A stretch of 64,000 nucleotides of DNA from Cryptomeria japonica (taxonomy: Eukaryota; Streptophyta; Pinopsida; Cupressales; Cupressaceae). The DNA lies in contig NC_081407.1 in assembly GCF_030272615.1 (NCBI RefSeq), positions 102,655,897-102,719,896 of the forward strand, read 5' to 3'. Position 1 is the stretch's first letter, and each line of letters begins with the position of its first letter. Position numbers and translations under genes: made by a program. Of the stretch, positions 24,933 to 38,000 are shown piece after piece. Under the pieces are notes generated by a model, which saw only the letters and a list, made by a program, of their open reading frames with translations, was not told the origin of the DNA and searched no databases.

Positions 24933-24964
24933 TTGGAAGCCTGAGGGCAGGATTCCTTTATAGT

Positions 24965-26621
24965 TCACTGCCTTCCATTAGCTATGTTTTGCTTGCTCTC
25001 CTGTTCCCTATGCCATTTCATAGTTTTACATCTCGGTGGGGATTTTGAAGCACCAAAATCAGCCTTGGACCTGGTTCTGGTTTTCACCCCATTAAGGCCT
25101 CCTACCTTCTTAGTTTTTATTTTCTTTCCATTTCCTGTTATGTTTTCTTCTTGCTCCTCTCTAGGCTCGTCTTGCATATTACTCCATAGTTCTCCTCTTT
25201 TCTGGGATGATGTGGGCGTATCAACTCCAATATTCTGGAATAACATATTTAAATTTACCTAAGGCGATCCAAACTTGTTGCTGCTTCCAATTTTAATTTC
25301 ATGTTCTTCAAATTCGTCTAGGCACTGTTCATCTATTTTTGATATAGAAGCTTGAAAGACCTCATGATGAGAATCGGTGATATTCTCAATCTCACCATCT
25401 TCAAGTGTCTCTTCACTGATTTCATTCTCCTTCTCCTGTGTATGTAGAGCCTCAAAGGTATTGACTGTTTTTGATCTCAAACTCCCTGAGTTCATTCTTT
25501 TTGTTCTCCTTCAAAGGGGGATTCTTAGGAAGGTCATTTCTATCTCCTTCTGATGGTTCTGATATATTAACAGAGCTTCCGCTTTTTCCTTCCAACTTGT
25601 TACCTTCTTTATTATTATTCTTTTCTTTCTAAACCTATTTGTGGGTGTTTATCATCACAGGTTTTTTAGGGTTGTTGGGGCAGGCCTTAGCCTAGTGACC
25701 AGTTTTTTTGCAAGAAAAGCACACAAAGGGGAGAGATTCGACCTCTATTGTTTGTTCCCATAATCCAAGTTTGGAGCTTACATCAATAGTGCTAGGAAGG
25801 TCCATATTCTACACAATGTTGACACAGATACGCACATAAACCAATCTTTTGCGAGCTGCTGTCATTGGATCTATCACAACAAGCTCCCCAAAAGAGTTAG
25901 CGATTCCTGAGAAAACATCCTCCACCCAATATTCCATCGACAATCCTGGCAGCCTTACCCAAAATGGAGCAGATTCAAAGAAAGAGTCATTGAGTTCCAT
26001 GTTAGGAGACCATTTTCTAATAGATAAAGAACATTTACCAAACATCTAGGGGCCACCACTTAATGCAGCTTCCATATCTTCCCCACAAGAGAATGAACAC
26101 ACAAAAAAACCTCTGGACAAGGTAGAGACATCAACCTAACCTTTCATTCTCCATTTTCTCTTAACAAAAGACCTAACATCCTCAATATTAGGTCGAGGTC
26201 CAACAAACTTCCCCACCAGAGAAGACGCCATTAAAGAGATACTATGGTTGATAACCAAATCAAGAATCTCAATAGCAAGTTTACCTGTTTTATTATCAGA
26301 TTTATCTTTCACAAAGGGGAAAGAGGATTTACCAGTCGGTTTTCTAGTTGCTTTCCTTGCAAAAAAACTACTCTAAGGTTTCCTCTCCTTGATATTTTCT
26401 GAGTCAACTTTGACCATCTCGGGGCTCGATTCTTGGGAATCTTTCATCTTTCTACGATCAAGAGGAGGGTCCCGTAGCTGTGGGTCCCCATGCTGTCTCC
26501 CATCCTCATCATCCATTGCTTGTCCTTGAGCTACAGCGGATTCAAAACCAAAGGATCTAGCCTCGTTGTTCCCTCCATTTCCCATTTTCAAATTTCCCAC
26601 TGCTTGCGTTGTTCCCTCCAT
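24965..26621 (-). pseudogene. LINE ORF1 protein (DUF4283-like with CCHC knuckle)
   Basis: RNA-binding ORF1 of plant L1 elements, thought to package the element RNA. ATG at 26621 (MEGTTQAVGN). A basic/variable N-terminus is followed by a region with SLSIRKWSPN and FWVRLPGLSMEYW (25850-26040), as in DUF4283 ORF1 proteins. A zinc knuckle then reads CFSCKKTGH-stop-AKAC near 25670-25710, with a stop in place of the usual residue after His. The C-terminal tail is Lys/Glu-rich and ends at the TGA at 24965-24967. Stops are near 26373, 26139, 25809 and in the knuckle. A frameshift lies near 25500. ORF2 starts 32 nt downstream. Confidence 0.8.
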
Positions 26622-26655
26622 TTCCCCTCTATGAGGATTGGGTTCAGTTGTTGTT

Positions 26656-26898
26656 GAAGGCACTTATTATCAACAAATAAAGATAGATAAAAATGGTGTA
26701 ATATTTATTGATTATATGCTAGGCCAAAAAGTTCTACACTACAGTCACTTAGTAATAGTGACAAGATTACATTTGGAGAAATTGCCAAAAAGAGGACGTG
26801 GCAACCAAAAGTGGGGGTTGCCTATTGAAGATCATGAAAAAATCTTAGAGATTATTACAGATAGGGAGGATCTAGATTATATGTACCAGGAGCTTTAA
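26656..26898 (+). pseudogene. Transposase gene, 3' end (after the LINE)
   Basis: Continues the exon broken at 18675: EGTYYQQIKIDKNGVIFIDY and on to a stop at 26896-26898 (..YMYQEL). The text has no internal stop. Its frame agrees with the left part only when the LINE plus one target copy is removed. The region contains a basic KLPKRGRGNQKWG stretch. It is the C-terminus of the transposase. Confidence 0.8.
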
Positions 26899-27059
26899 AC
26901 TTTAAGTTGTCATGTTTGAAATTTTTATATTAGATAGGTCATACTTCGATGAACTCATATTTTCTAGGACAGCAACATATATGTCTATCTAGATATAGAA
27001 ATGCACGTTTGGTTAGTGTGAATAGTTATATATTATATATATTGCACGTGGACATTTAA

Positions 27060-29100
27060 TTTTGTGGATGCATTGAATTTGTATGTATGTATGTATGTAT
27101 GTATGGATTTGAATGTTTATGTGTATGTATGTGTATAGATTCATTTATATAAATACATGTATGGATTCATTTATATGTGGTCTTATGGGTAAAAGCGCAA
27201 ACCTATTTCACACTTTTATAAAGGAACCAACCAACACAACTAAACTTGTTTAACTTCGACTGCATAAAATTGATATTTATAAATTGAATTTTGAAATGAT
27301 GTAAACTAATCAAATGTAGAAATATTAATGATATTTAGGTTTGTTATGTTTCAAATTTTTTTGAATAAAAATTGATTATTTTTTTTATAAATTCAAAGAC
27401 AGATTTTTCATTGCTGAAAAATGTTGAAAATCGGGGGTTCAAAAAAATGAAAACAAACATTATTTTTTCTAATTTTTTTTTCAAATAGAGAACATATATA
27501 TGCAATGTTAAAAAAAAATAAAAATTTGACGTATATTTTTCTCGTTATAATATCTTGAAGTCCAACATAGCTAAATTTGACAGTTTTCATTCGACGTCAC
27601 CTTTTGACTACTAAATTTATCGTTAACCAAAAAAAATACCCTTTTCGAGAAGATTCTCTCATCTAGTGAAAAATATTTTTTTTAATTTTTTCTAATATCA
27701 TTTTATTTTTTATTTATTTTTAATCAACGCTTTTTTTAACTTTAAAAAGCTACTCACAATGTTTAATTAATAAAAAATATTAATTAATCAAAATACTAAA
27801 AAAATTATATGTTTAGATTCGTGACTTCGAGCTCTACAAAAGTGTATTTTTTGATTTTTGTAAAAAAACTATTCTACTTGTAGAAAATTTAAGTAGAAGT
27901 GAAAAGTTTCAGAAATATAGAGTTTTTCACCTTTTTTGTGCCACATCACATGACACATAGGCTAGTCTGGCCAAACTCAGTTCGGTTGGACTAACCTTAG
28001 TTTTAACAATAAAAAAAAGATTTTTTTTAATGGAAGTATTTGAACTAAGGGAGTCTGGCCCAACTCAGTCCAGTTGGACTTTCGACGCCACACAGGCACC
28101 ACGCAACCCGGGGGTAGTCCTGCTGAACAACCCTCAGTTGGCCCAAAGTGTGACACAGCTCCATGATTTTGCCCTTAAGGGACCTCTTAAGGGTCTTAAG
28201 GGGATTTATGCAATGGGCTCATAGTGCATGTACATAGTTACACCTAGATCATAGTGCATGTGTTTTGTGGATGCATAAATTATTAAAGAAAAAATTGTGC
28301 ATTGAATTTTTATTTTATACTTAAATATATTTTGTGGAGGCATTGATTTGTATGTACGTATGGATTTGAATCTTTATGTCTATGTATGTGTATAGATTCA
28401 TTTATATTTACATGTGTGGATTCATTTATATGTGGTCTTAAGGGGTCTTAAGGGGATTTATGCAATGGGGTCATAGTGCATGTACATAGTTACACCTAGA
28501 TTATAGTGCATGTGTGAATCACCTATAAATCATCTTTATGTATGTATACATGTATGGATTCATTTTTATTTACATGTATGTATGGATTTAAATTTTTATG
28601 TTTATGTATGTGTATTGATTCAAATTTATATTTACATTTATGGATTCATTTATATGTGGTCGTAAGGGTTCTTAAGGGGATTTAAGAGGTCTTAAGGGGA
28701 TTTATGCATGTGTGAATCACCTATAAATCATCATTATGTATGTATGGATTTGAATTTTTGTGTATGTATGTGTATTGATTCAAATTTATGTATGGATTTT
28801 AATTTTTAAGTGTATTTATGTGTATGGATTAATTTATATTTACATGTATGTATGGAATCATTTAATTATGTTGTCTTAAGGGGTCCTAAGGTGTTTTAAG
28901 GGGTCTTAAGGGGATTTTTGCAACGTGGTCATAGTGCATGTTCATAGTTACACCTAGATTGAATAGTGCATGTGTGAATCACCTATTTAAATCATCTTTA
29001 CATGTATGTATATAAGTATCAATTCATTTATATAAATGCATCTATGGATTCATTTATATATGTTGTCTTTAGGGGTCTTAAGGGGATATTTGCATTGGAG
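27060..29100. repeat. Imperfect 170-250 bp tandem repeats
   Basis: Units combine a GTATGGATTTGAAT..GTGTATAGATTCATTTATAT part with GGTCTTAAGGGGATTTATGC and CATAGTGCATG parts. GGTCTTAAGGGG cores lie near 28191, 28443, 28689, 28900 and 29074; an incomplete unit at 27060-27186 is interrupted by the small element. The GGTCTTAAGGGG core also occurs in the large satellite on the other side of the minus-strand gene. 29101-29698 is AT-rich and without genes. Confidence 0.8.
27187..28174 (+). mobile_element. 988-bp non-autonomous relative of the giant transposon
   Basis: Left end GGGTAAAAGCGC..TTTCACACTTTTATAAAGG; inverted right end GGGCAAAATC..TGTGTCACACTTT. Both resemble the giant element's ends, and the inner right flank (CCTCAGTTGGCCCAAAGTG) matches its right subterminal sequence. 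It lies within a GGTCTTAAGG repeat unit: TTAT to the left, TTAA to the right, while sister units carry an uninterrupted TTAA there, so the target was TTAA. No coding capacity (the 64-codon ORF across the right end is not supported). Confidence 0.7.
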
Positions 29101-29698
29101 ATATTTACATCTAGATGTATTTATTTTTATTTAAACATCGATGGATTAATGTTATTTTTCTGGTCTTCTATCTATTTCAATGTAATTTTAATGTATTTAA
29201 TTATGTACCTTAATTATATTCAGCATGCTTAATGTAAAATTAATGTATTTAATTACACCTGAAGCATTTAATTAATTTACAAAATTAATACATATTTAAT
29301 TACACTGTAAGTATATTAATTACACCTTACTTTTGTAATTTCATAATTATAAGTTCATGATTGTTAAAAATGTTTAAAATGCTAACAACTTTAATAAGTA
29401 CAAGAGCACAAAAAATAAACATCAATTAGTTTAACAATGAATGACTAACATCATATTACTAAGCATGTCATTTACCCAATATATATAACATTTAACATTA
29501 AAAAATGTAAGATATATATAAACACAAAATAGTATGAAATGTCTAGATCTCTAACACATACATACATTTACATATCATGTTCTAAAATATACATCAGGAA
29601 ATGTCGAGCTAAGAAAATAAATATATATAGATATATATAAAATATGTCTAGTGCAATGTCTAGAAAATGTGTGCACATGCACATACATAAATAATGGG

Positions 29699-31609
29699 TC
29701 AATCGAGGCCTTGTCCTAAACCATGTCCCAAACCCTATGCCTAATATAGAGTACACATGAACTCATACATTAAACATTCATACTAGTAAATTTTTAAGAG
29801 TTATATTTATCTATCTAATCGAATTTGAAACATTCATACATACAATTTATCTAATATAATTTGAAACATAGATTAAGAACATACATGTACACATGTTCTA
29901 GATAAATATACCTCAAGGTCTCTAACATCTCTACCATGTGCATGTAGGACTCTAGAATGTCTATGTGATGAAGAGCTCAACTTGCATGATAGTCGCTCAT
30001 CCTGCAATGTTGAATTTTGTTAGATATATAAATAACTTGAAATTAATATCAATACATATCCCTTTAAATAGAACTTAAAAATAAACAATTAATTTAAATT
30101 TATATATACCTGTGTCTCCTAATGAATAGGGTCAGTGGCAGTGTGCAAATCTCCATACATGGATTCTAATAAAACTCCCTATAAATCACAAAGTATAATT
30201 AAATAATTATAAAATTAAACATCTACAATCAAGTAGAGATATTTTTTAAATTAAAATTAATTTTTAAAAATTTATACCTAATTTGTAGCATCTAATGCTC
30301 GTTCGATCCTACTGATGTCAGAATCATGCAAGCAGACCGCTGCAACATCACCCTCAATATCTAATTCCATAAGTAGATTAGTGAACAACCCCCAAACTCT
30401 AGTACCAGGTGTTGTGGGATCAATGGATGTATGAATAGGAAAAGGAGGTGTATCCTGGCCAACTAATGTATGCTGGGGAGAGGCAACAGGATGTGTAGCA
30501 ACAACACACTGAGAATTTGTAGGCTCACCACCATGGCTACAAGTAGTTGGTCTACCAAGTACACGTCTAACATATGTTGAGGCTTCCTCTAGAGACATCC
30601 CATGCTCCATAGAAATAACTTGATATGCATCCAAGAGATCACTAGACAAGCATGCACTCATCTGTCGTAAAGGATTTATCTCACATATGCGTGCAACATC
30701 CATTGGTGATGGTATGTCTTCTTGAACATAGGGATCATAACTCTTTGATGCATCATCAGCTGTAGGAATCCTATTATGTGAATGTAGCAAATATCTACCC
30801 ACACGATCTGATGTCATGTTGTTGACCTGTGTGGTTATGGTGGCAATATTGGAAAAAAATGATTGTCGAGTGTCATCTAATGCACTATCCACTACATGTG
30901 CAAATTCCAAACATTTTGGAAGAACCAAAAGGTTTGGACCAATCAATGCCCACTTATTAGTGGACTGTTGTGCATCAGGTCTTCTAAACTTATCTAAAAA
31001 TCTACCTCTCCCCTGCCCAGCATGTGCAGGAAAATATGTGTAGTCAACATCATACCCCAAATGGAACTCTACAAACAATTGTTTGCAGAAATAAAGGGGA
31101 AACTCATCCTTTTGGGGCCACATATGATGAGTGGCCAACCATCTAGGATATATAAATGGTTCCACTAGTACATCTATGCACTTGGTAGGCATATAACCCT
31201 TCACCCTACCCATGGACTGATAATGAGGGAACATGGTCTTCATATCAGTGGTAGAAACCTTATCATTGATTGTTTCCCATTTTATGGTACCACAAACACT
31301 ATGTGAAAGAGAACTATAGAATAAAGTAGTGTTAATCTCATCATATGGATTATAAGTGTCAACTACGTCAATCATATGATGTAGCTCATCTCTAATGATC
31401 TCTCCCCTTTCCTTATTTATACGGTTAGGGATGTTTTCCAATGTGGTGTTCAAGTGACCTAGAGAACGTTGTAATGTCTATGATGTTTGATCATAAAGAT
31501 GTTGCCTATCCTTGGGATTTCTTGCAGACCTACGTGATGTCAGCTCACTCCCTCCTAGATTAACACTGGGCTTAGATCCAATCTTATGTGAACTAGGTTG
31601 ATCAGGCAT
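29699..31609 (-). pseudogene. Four-exon gene of unknown function inside the transposon
   Basis: I do not recognise the product. Exons (minus): 31609-30278, 30178-30110, 30001-29912 and 29740-29699. All introns have GT..AG ends and all junctions are in phase 0. The start is MPDQPSSHKIGSKPSVN. A basic SRRSARNPKDRQ follows. The main exon contains YMPTKCIDVLVEPFIYPRW, then HMWPQKDEFPLYFCKQLFVEF, then GRGRFLDKFRRPD. The tail is Gly-rich (GLGHGLGQGLD). In-frame TAGs are at 31478-31480, at the end of exon 1 (30278-30280), in exon 2 and in exon 4, each explainable as CAG decay. The 391-codon stretch of exon 1 is otherwise open. It may be the accessory protein of the transposon (inferred from position) or a captured host gene. 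Confidence 0.6.
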
Positions 31610-32014
31610 GATGACAATATAGGAAATGTATAGATATATCTGCATGTGCATGTATGTACATATGTATTACAATTTATATTAAAAAAAAATGTACTTACAA
31701 ATATAAACAAGAATTAAACATAATTTAAATTTTTAAATCTAAAAATTGTAGAACAAAATAAAGTGCAATTTTCAAAAAATATACATGTCTAATTCTTACA
31801 TACTTTTTCATCATTTTAAACATATATAAATAGATATAAAAGTAAATTTACACATAAACATACATTTTCATCATTTTAAATTAATATGAACATATAAGCA
31901 TATAAAAAGAAATTTAAATACATATACATGTATTTTCAATATTTTAAACATATTTATGCTCATAAAAAAAGATATAAAAAGATATTTAAAATCATAAAAA
32001 GAAATATTTATGTG
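31610..32014. other. AT-rich spacer upstream of the minus-strand gene
   Basis: ATATAA-rich sequence without an ORF. On the minus strand, CATGCACATGCAG ending near 31652 could be a splice acceptor shortly before the ATG at 31609. Confidence 0.3.
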
Positions 32015-35000
32015 TGACCTCTTAGGACACTATTGGGTCCTATGGGGTACATTAAACACACTAGGATGTTATAAGGGTCATAGGTAGTCCTAAGGGGTCA
32101 CGCATGTGCTAGAACACATGTGTGACCCCTTAGGACCACATATAACCCCTTATGGATCATATGGGGTCAAATTGGGTCTTAAGGGGTACATTATACAAAC
32201 TAGGATGCTATAAGGGGTCATATGTGGTCCTAAGGGGTCAAACATGTGTTAGAACGCATGCATGACCCCTTAGGACCACACATGACCCCTTAGGACACTA
32301 TTGGGTCCTATGGGGTCAAATGGCATCCTAAGGGGTACATTATACACACTAGGATGCTATAAGGGGTCAAAACATATGTGACCCCTTAGCATCACATATG
32401 ACCCCTTATAGCATCCTAGTGTGTACATTATGCATACTATTGGGTCCTATGGGGTCAAATTGGGTCCTAAGGGGTACATTATACACACTAAGATGCTATA
32501 AAGGGGTGATATGTGGTCCTAAGGGGTCACACATGTGTTAGAACACATACATGAGCCCTTGGGACCAGATATAACCCCTTAAGACACTATTGGGTCCTAT
32601 GGGGTCAAACTGGGTCCTATGGGGTCAAATTGGATCTTAACAAGTACATTATACACACTAGGATGCTATAAGGGGTCATATGTGGTCCTAAGGTGTCATG
32701 CATGTGCTAGAACACATGTGTGACCTCTTAGGACCACATATGACCCCTTATGGGTCATATGGGGTCAAATTGGGTCTTAAGTGGTACATTATACACACTA
32801 GGATGCTATAAGGGGTCATATGTGCTCCTAAGGGGTCAAACATGTGTTAGACCGCATGCATGACCCCTTAGGACCACACATGACCCATTAGGACACTATT
32901 GGGTCTTATGAGGTCAAATTGGGCCCTAAGGGGTACATTATAGACACTAGGATGCTATAAGGGATCATATGTGGTCCTAACGGGTCACACATGTGACTCC
33001 TTAGGACCACATATGACCCCTTAAGACACTATTGGGTCCTATGGGGTGAAATGGGGTCCTAAGGGGTACATTATACACACTACTCTTCTATAAAGGGTCA
33101 TATGTGGCGCTAAGGGGTAACACATGTGTTAGAACACATGTATGACTCCTTAGGAACACATATGACTCCTTATAGCATCCTAGTGTGTATATTATGCATA
33201 CTATTGGGTCCTAAGGGGTACATTATACACACTAAGATGATATAAAGGGGTGATATGTGGTCCTAAGGGGTCACACATGTGTTAGAACACATGCATGAGC
33301 CCTTGGGACCACATATAACCCCTTAAGACACTATTGGGTCATATGGGGTCAAATTGGGTCCTATGGGGTCAAATTGGATCTTAAGAGGTACATTATACAC
33401 ACTAGGATGCTATAAGGCGTCATGTGTGATCCTAAGGGGTCACATTTGTATCATAACACATGCATGACCCCTTAACACCACATATGACCCCTTAAGACAC
33501 TATTGGGTCCTAATTGGTACATTATACACACTAGGATGCTATAAGGGGTCATATGTGGTACTAAGGGGTCACACATGTGCTAGAACACATGTGTGATGCC
33601 TTAGGAAACTACTAGGTCCTATGGGGTGAAATTGGATCCTAAAGGGTACACTATACACACTAGGATGCTATAATGGGTCATAGGTGGTCCTAAGGGGTCA
33701 TGCATGTGTTCTAACTCATGTGTGACCCCTTAGGACCACACATGACCCCTTAGGACACTATTGGATCCTATGGGGTCAAATTGGGTCCTAAGGGGTACAT
33801 TATATAAACTATGATGCTATAAGGGGTCATACGTGGTCCTAAGGGGTCGCACGTGTTACAGCACATGCATGACCCATTAGGACCACATATGACCCCTTAG
33901 GACACTATTGGGTCCTATGAGGTGAAATTTGGTCCTAAGGGGTACATTATACACACGAGGATGTTATAAGGGGCCATATTTGGTGCTAAGGGGTCACGCA
34001 TGTGTTAGAACAAATATGTGACCCCCTAGGACCACATATGACCCCTTATAGAATCCTAGTGTGTATATTATGCATACTAGTGGGTCATATGGGGTCAAAT
34101 TCGGTCCTACGGCGTATAGTATACACACTAGGATTCTATAAGGGGTCATATATGGTCTGAAGGGGTCACACATGTGTTAGAACACATGTGTGTCTCCTTA
34201 GCACCACACATGACCCCTTAGGACACTATTGGGTCCCAAGGGGTCAAATTGGGTCCTAATGGGTCCATTATAAACACTAGGATGCTATAAGGGGTCATAT
34301 GTGGTCATAAGGGGTCACACATATGTTAGAACACATGCGTGACCCCTTAGGACCACATATGACCGTTTAGGACACTATTGGGTCCTATGGGGTGAAATTG
34401 GGTCCTAAGGGGCACATTATACACACTAGGATGCTCTAAGGGGTCATAGGATACTACTGGGTCCTATGGGGTGAAATTGGATCATAAGGGGTACATTATA
34501 CACACTAGGATGCTATAAGGGGTCATAGGTGGTCCTAATGAGTCACGTATGTGTTTTAACACATGCGTGACCACTTAGGACCATACATGACCCCTTAGGA
34601 CACTATTGGGTCCTATGGTATCAAATTAGATCATAAGGGGTATATTATACATACTAGGATGCTATAAGAGCTCATATGTGGTCCTAAGGGGTGACACATG
34701 TGTTAGAACACATGTGTGACCCTTAGGATCACATATGACCCCTTAGGACACTATTGGATCCTATGGGGTGAAATTTGGTCCTAATGGGTACATTATACAC
34801 ACTAGGATGCTATAAGGGGTCATATATGGTGCTAAGGGGTCATGCATGTGTTAGAACACATGTGACCCCTTAGGACCGCATATCACCCCTTATAACATCC
34901 TAGTGTGTACATTATGCATACTATTGGGTCCTATGGGGTCAAATTGGCTCCTAAGAGGTACATTATACCCACTAGGATGTGATAAGCGGTGATATGTGGT

Positions 35001-38000
35001 CCTGAGGGGACACACATATGTTAGATCACATGTGTGACCCCTTAGGACCACATATGACCCCTTAGAACACTATTGGGTCCTATGGGGTCAAAATGGGTCC
35101 TAAGGGGTACATTTTACACAATAGGATGCTATAAGGGGTCATATGTGGTCTTAAGGATCACGCATGTGTTAGAACACATGTGTGATCCTTTAGGTCCACA
35201 TATGACCCCTTAGGAAACTATTGGGTGCTATGGGGTCAAATTGGGTCTTAAGTGGTACATTATACACACTAGGATGCTATAAGGGGTCATATGTAGTCCT
35301 AAGGGGTCACACATGTGTTATAACACATTTGTGACCCCTTAGCAGCACACATGACCCCTTAGGACAATATTGGGTCCTATGAGATCAAATTGGGTCTTAA
35401 GGGGTGGATTATACAAACAAGGATGCTATAAGGGGTCGTATGTTGTCCTAATGGGTCAAGCATGTGTTAGAACACATTCGTGACCAATTCGTAGCACACA
35501 TGACCCCTTAGGAAACTATTGGGTCCTATGGGATCAAATAGGGCCCTAAGGGGTATATTATAAACACTAAGATGCTTGAAGGAGTCGTATGTAGTCCTAA
35601 AGGGTCACGCATGTGTTGGTCCTATGGAGTTAAATTGTGTCCTAAGGGGTACATTATACACATAGGGATGCTATAAAGGGTTCATATGTGGTCCTAAGGG
35701 TCATGCATGTGTTAGAACACATGCATGACCCCTTAGCACTAGATATGACCCCTTAGGACACTATTGGATCCTATGGGGTCAAATTGGATCATCAGGGGTA
35801 CATTTTACACACTAGGATGCTATAAGGGTTCATAAGTCATCGTAAGGGGTCATGCATGTGTTCTAACACATGCGTGACCCATTAGGACCACATATGACCC
35901 CTTAAGACACTATTGGGTCCTAAGGGGTACATTATACACACTAGGATAAGGGGTCATATGTGGTCCTAAGGGTTCACGCATGTGTTAGAACACATGTGTG
36001 ACCCCTCATGACCACACATGAACCCTTAGGACACAATTGGGTCCTATGGGGTCAAATTGGGTCCTAAGGGGTACATTATACACACTAGGATGCTATAAGG
36101 GGTCATATGTGGTCATAAGGGGTCACACATGTGTTAGAAGACATACATGACCCCTTAGGAAACTATTGGGTCCTATGGGGTCAAATTGGGTCTTAGAAGG
36201 TACATTATACACACTAGGATTCTATAAGGGGTCCTGTGTAGTGCTAAGGGGTCACACATGTGTTAGGACACATTCATGACTCCTTAGCACCACACCTCAC
36301 CCCTAAGGACACTATTGGGTCCTATGGGATCAAATTGGGTCTTAAGGGGTACATTATATACAATAGGATTCCATGAGGGGTCGTATGTGGTCCTAAGGCA
36401 TCACGCATGTGTTATAACCCATGTGTGATCCCTTAGCACCACACATGACCCCTTAGGACCCTATTGGGTCCTACGGAGTTAAATTGGGTCCTAAGGGGTA
36501 CATAATACACACTAGAATGCTATAAGGGGTCATGCATGTGTTGGAACACATGCGCGGCCCTTAGCACCAAACATGACCCCTTAGGACACTATTGGGTCCT
36601 ATGGGGTCAAATTGGGTCCTAAGGGGTACATTATACACACTAGGATTGTGTATAGGGTCATAGGTGGTCCTAAGGGGTTATGCATGTGTTCTAACATATT
36701 TGTGACCCTTTATTACCACTTATGACCCCTTAGGACACTATTGGGTCCTATGGGGTCAAATTGGGTTCTAAAGGGTACATTATACACACTAGGATGCTAT
36801 AAGATGTCATATGTGGTCCTAAGGGGTCACACATTTCTTAGAGCATATGCATGACCCCTTAGGACCACACATGATCCCCTAGGACACTATTGGATCCTAT
36901 GGGGTCAAATTGGGACCTCAGGAGTACATTATAGACACTAGGATTCTATAAGGGGTCATATGTGGTCCTAAGGGGTCGCGCATGTGTTAGAACAAATGTG
37001 TGACCCCTTAGCACAACACATGACCCCTTAAGACACTATTGGGTCATATGGGATCAAATTGGGTCCTAAAGGGTATATTATACACACTAGGATACATATG
37101 ATCCCTTTGGACACTATTGGGTCCTATGGGGTGAAATTTGGTCCTAAGGGGTACATTATACACACTAGGAAGCTATAAGGGGTCATATGTGGTGCTAAGG
37201 GGTCATGCATGTGTTAGAACACATGCGTGACCCCTTAGGACCACATATCACCCCTTATAACATCCTTGTGTGTACATTATGCATACTATTGGGTCCTATG
37301 GGGTCAAATTGGTTCCTAAGGGGTACATTAATATACAAACTATGATGCTATAAGGGGTGATATGTGGTCCTAAGGGGTCACGCATGTGTTAGAACACATG
37401 TGTGACTCCTTAGGACCACATATGACCCCTTAGGACACTATTGGGTTCTCAGGGGTATATTTTACACAATAGCATGCTATAAGGGCTCATATGTGGTCCT
37501 AAGGGGTCACACATGTGTTAGAACAAATGTGTGACCCCTTAGGACCACATATGACCCCTTAGGAAACTATTGGGTGCTATGGGGTCAAATTGGGTCTTAA
37601 GGGGTACATTATACACTCTAGGATGCTTTAAGAGGTTGTATGTAGTCTTAAGGGGTCACACATGTGTTATACACACTTTTGTGACCCCTTAGGATAGTAC
37701 TAGGTCCTATGGGATCAAATTGTTTCTTAATGGGTACATTATACAAACTGGGATGCTATAAGGGGTTGTATGTGGTCCTAAGGGGTCACACATGTGTTAG
37801 AATACATTTGTGACCCCTTAACACTACACATGACCCCTTAGGACACTATTGGATCCTATGGGGTCAAAATGGGTCCTAAGGGGTACATTATACACACTAT
37901 GATGGCATTAAGGGGTCGTATGTGCTCCTAAGGGGTCACGTATGTTTTAGAACACATGTGTGACCCCTTAGCACCAGATATGACCCCTTACAACACTATT

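Larger units (their letters stand above)
18676..26640 (-). mobile_element. L1-type LINE inserted in the transposase gene
   Basis: An 8-kb minus-strand retroposon flanked by a 15-bp duplication with one mismatch (18661-18675 and 26641-26655; core AGTTGTTGTT). Taking out the insert plus one target copy rejoins the transposase frame exactly: ..YPIGLVVV at 18675 continues with EGTYYQQ at 26656. Order from its 5' end: about 20 nt of leader, ORF1 (26621-24965), ORF2 (24932-20724), an extra ORF3 (20656-18853) and a 3' tail with a short A run at the target copy. The ORFs carry many TAG/TGA stops, so it is inactive. The short leader suggests slight 5' truncation. Confidence 0.93.

Noticed and set aside
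14425-28174. Treating 14425-28174 as one transposon, because the left ends at 14425 and 27187 are alike
   Set aside because: Those two ends are in direct orientation. The inverted partners are at 28174 and 43670, and only the 43670 pairing gives CATG and a rejoined LTR.
28030-28224. 64-codon plus ORF across the right end of the small element
   Set aside because: It crosses an insertion junction and has no motif.
30816-31043. Plus-strand 75-codon ORF
   Set aside because: Antisense shadow of exon 1 of the minus-strand gene, which has spliced, phase-consistent structure.
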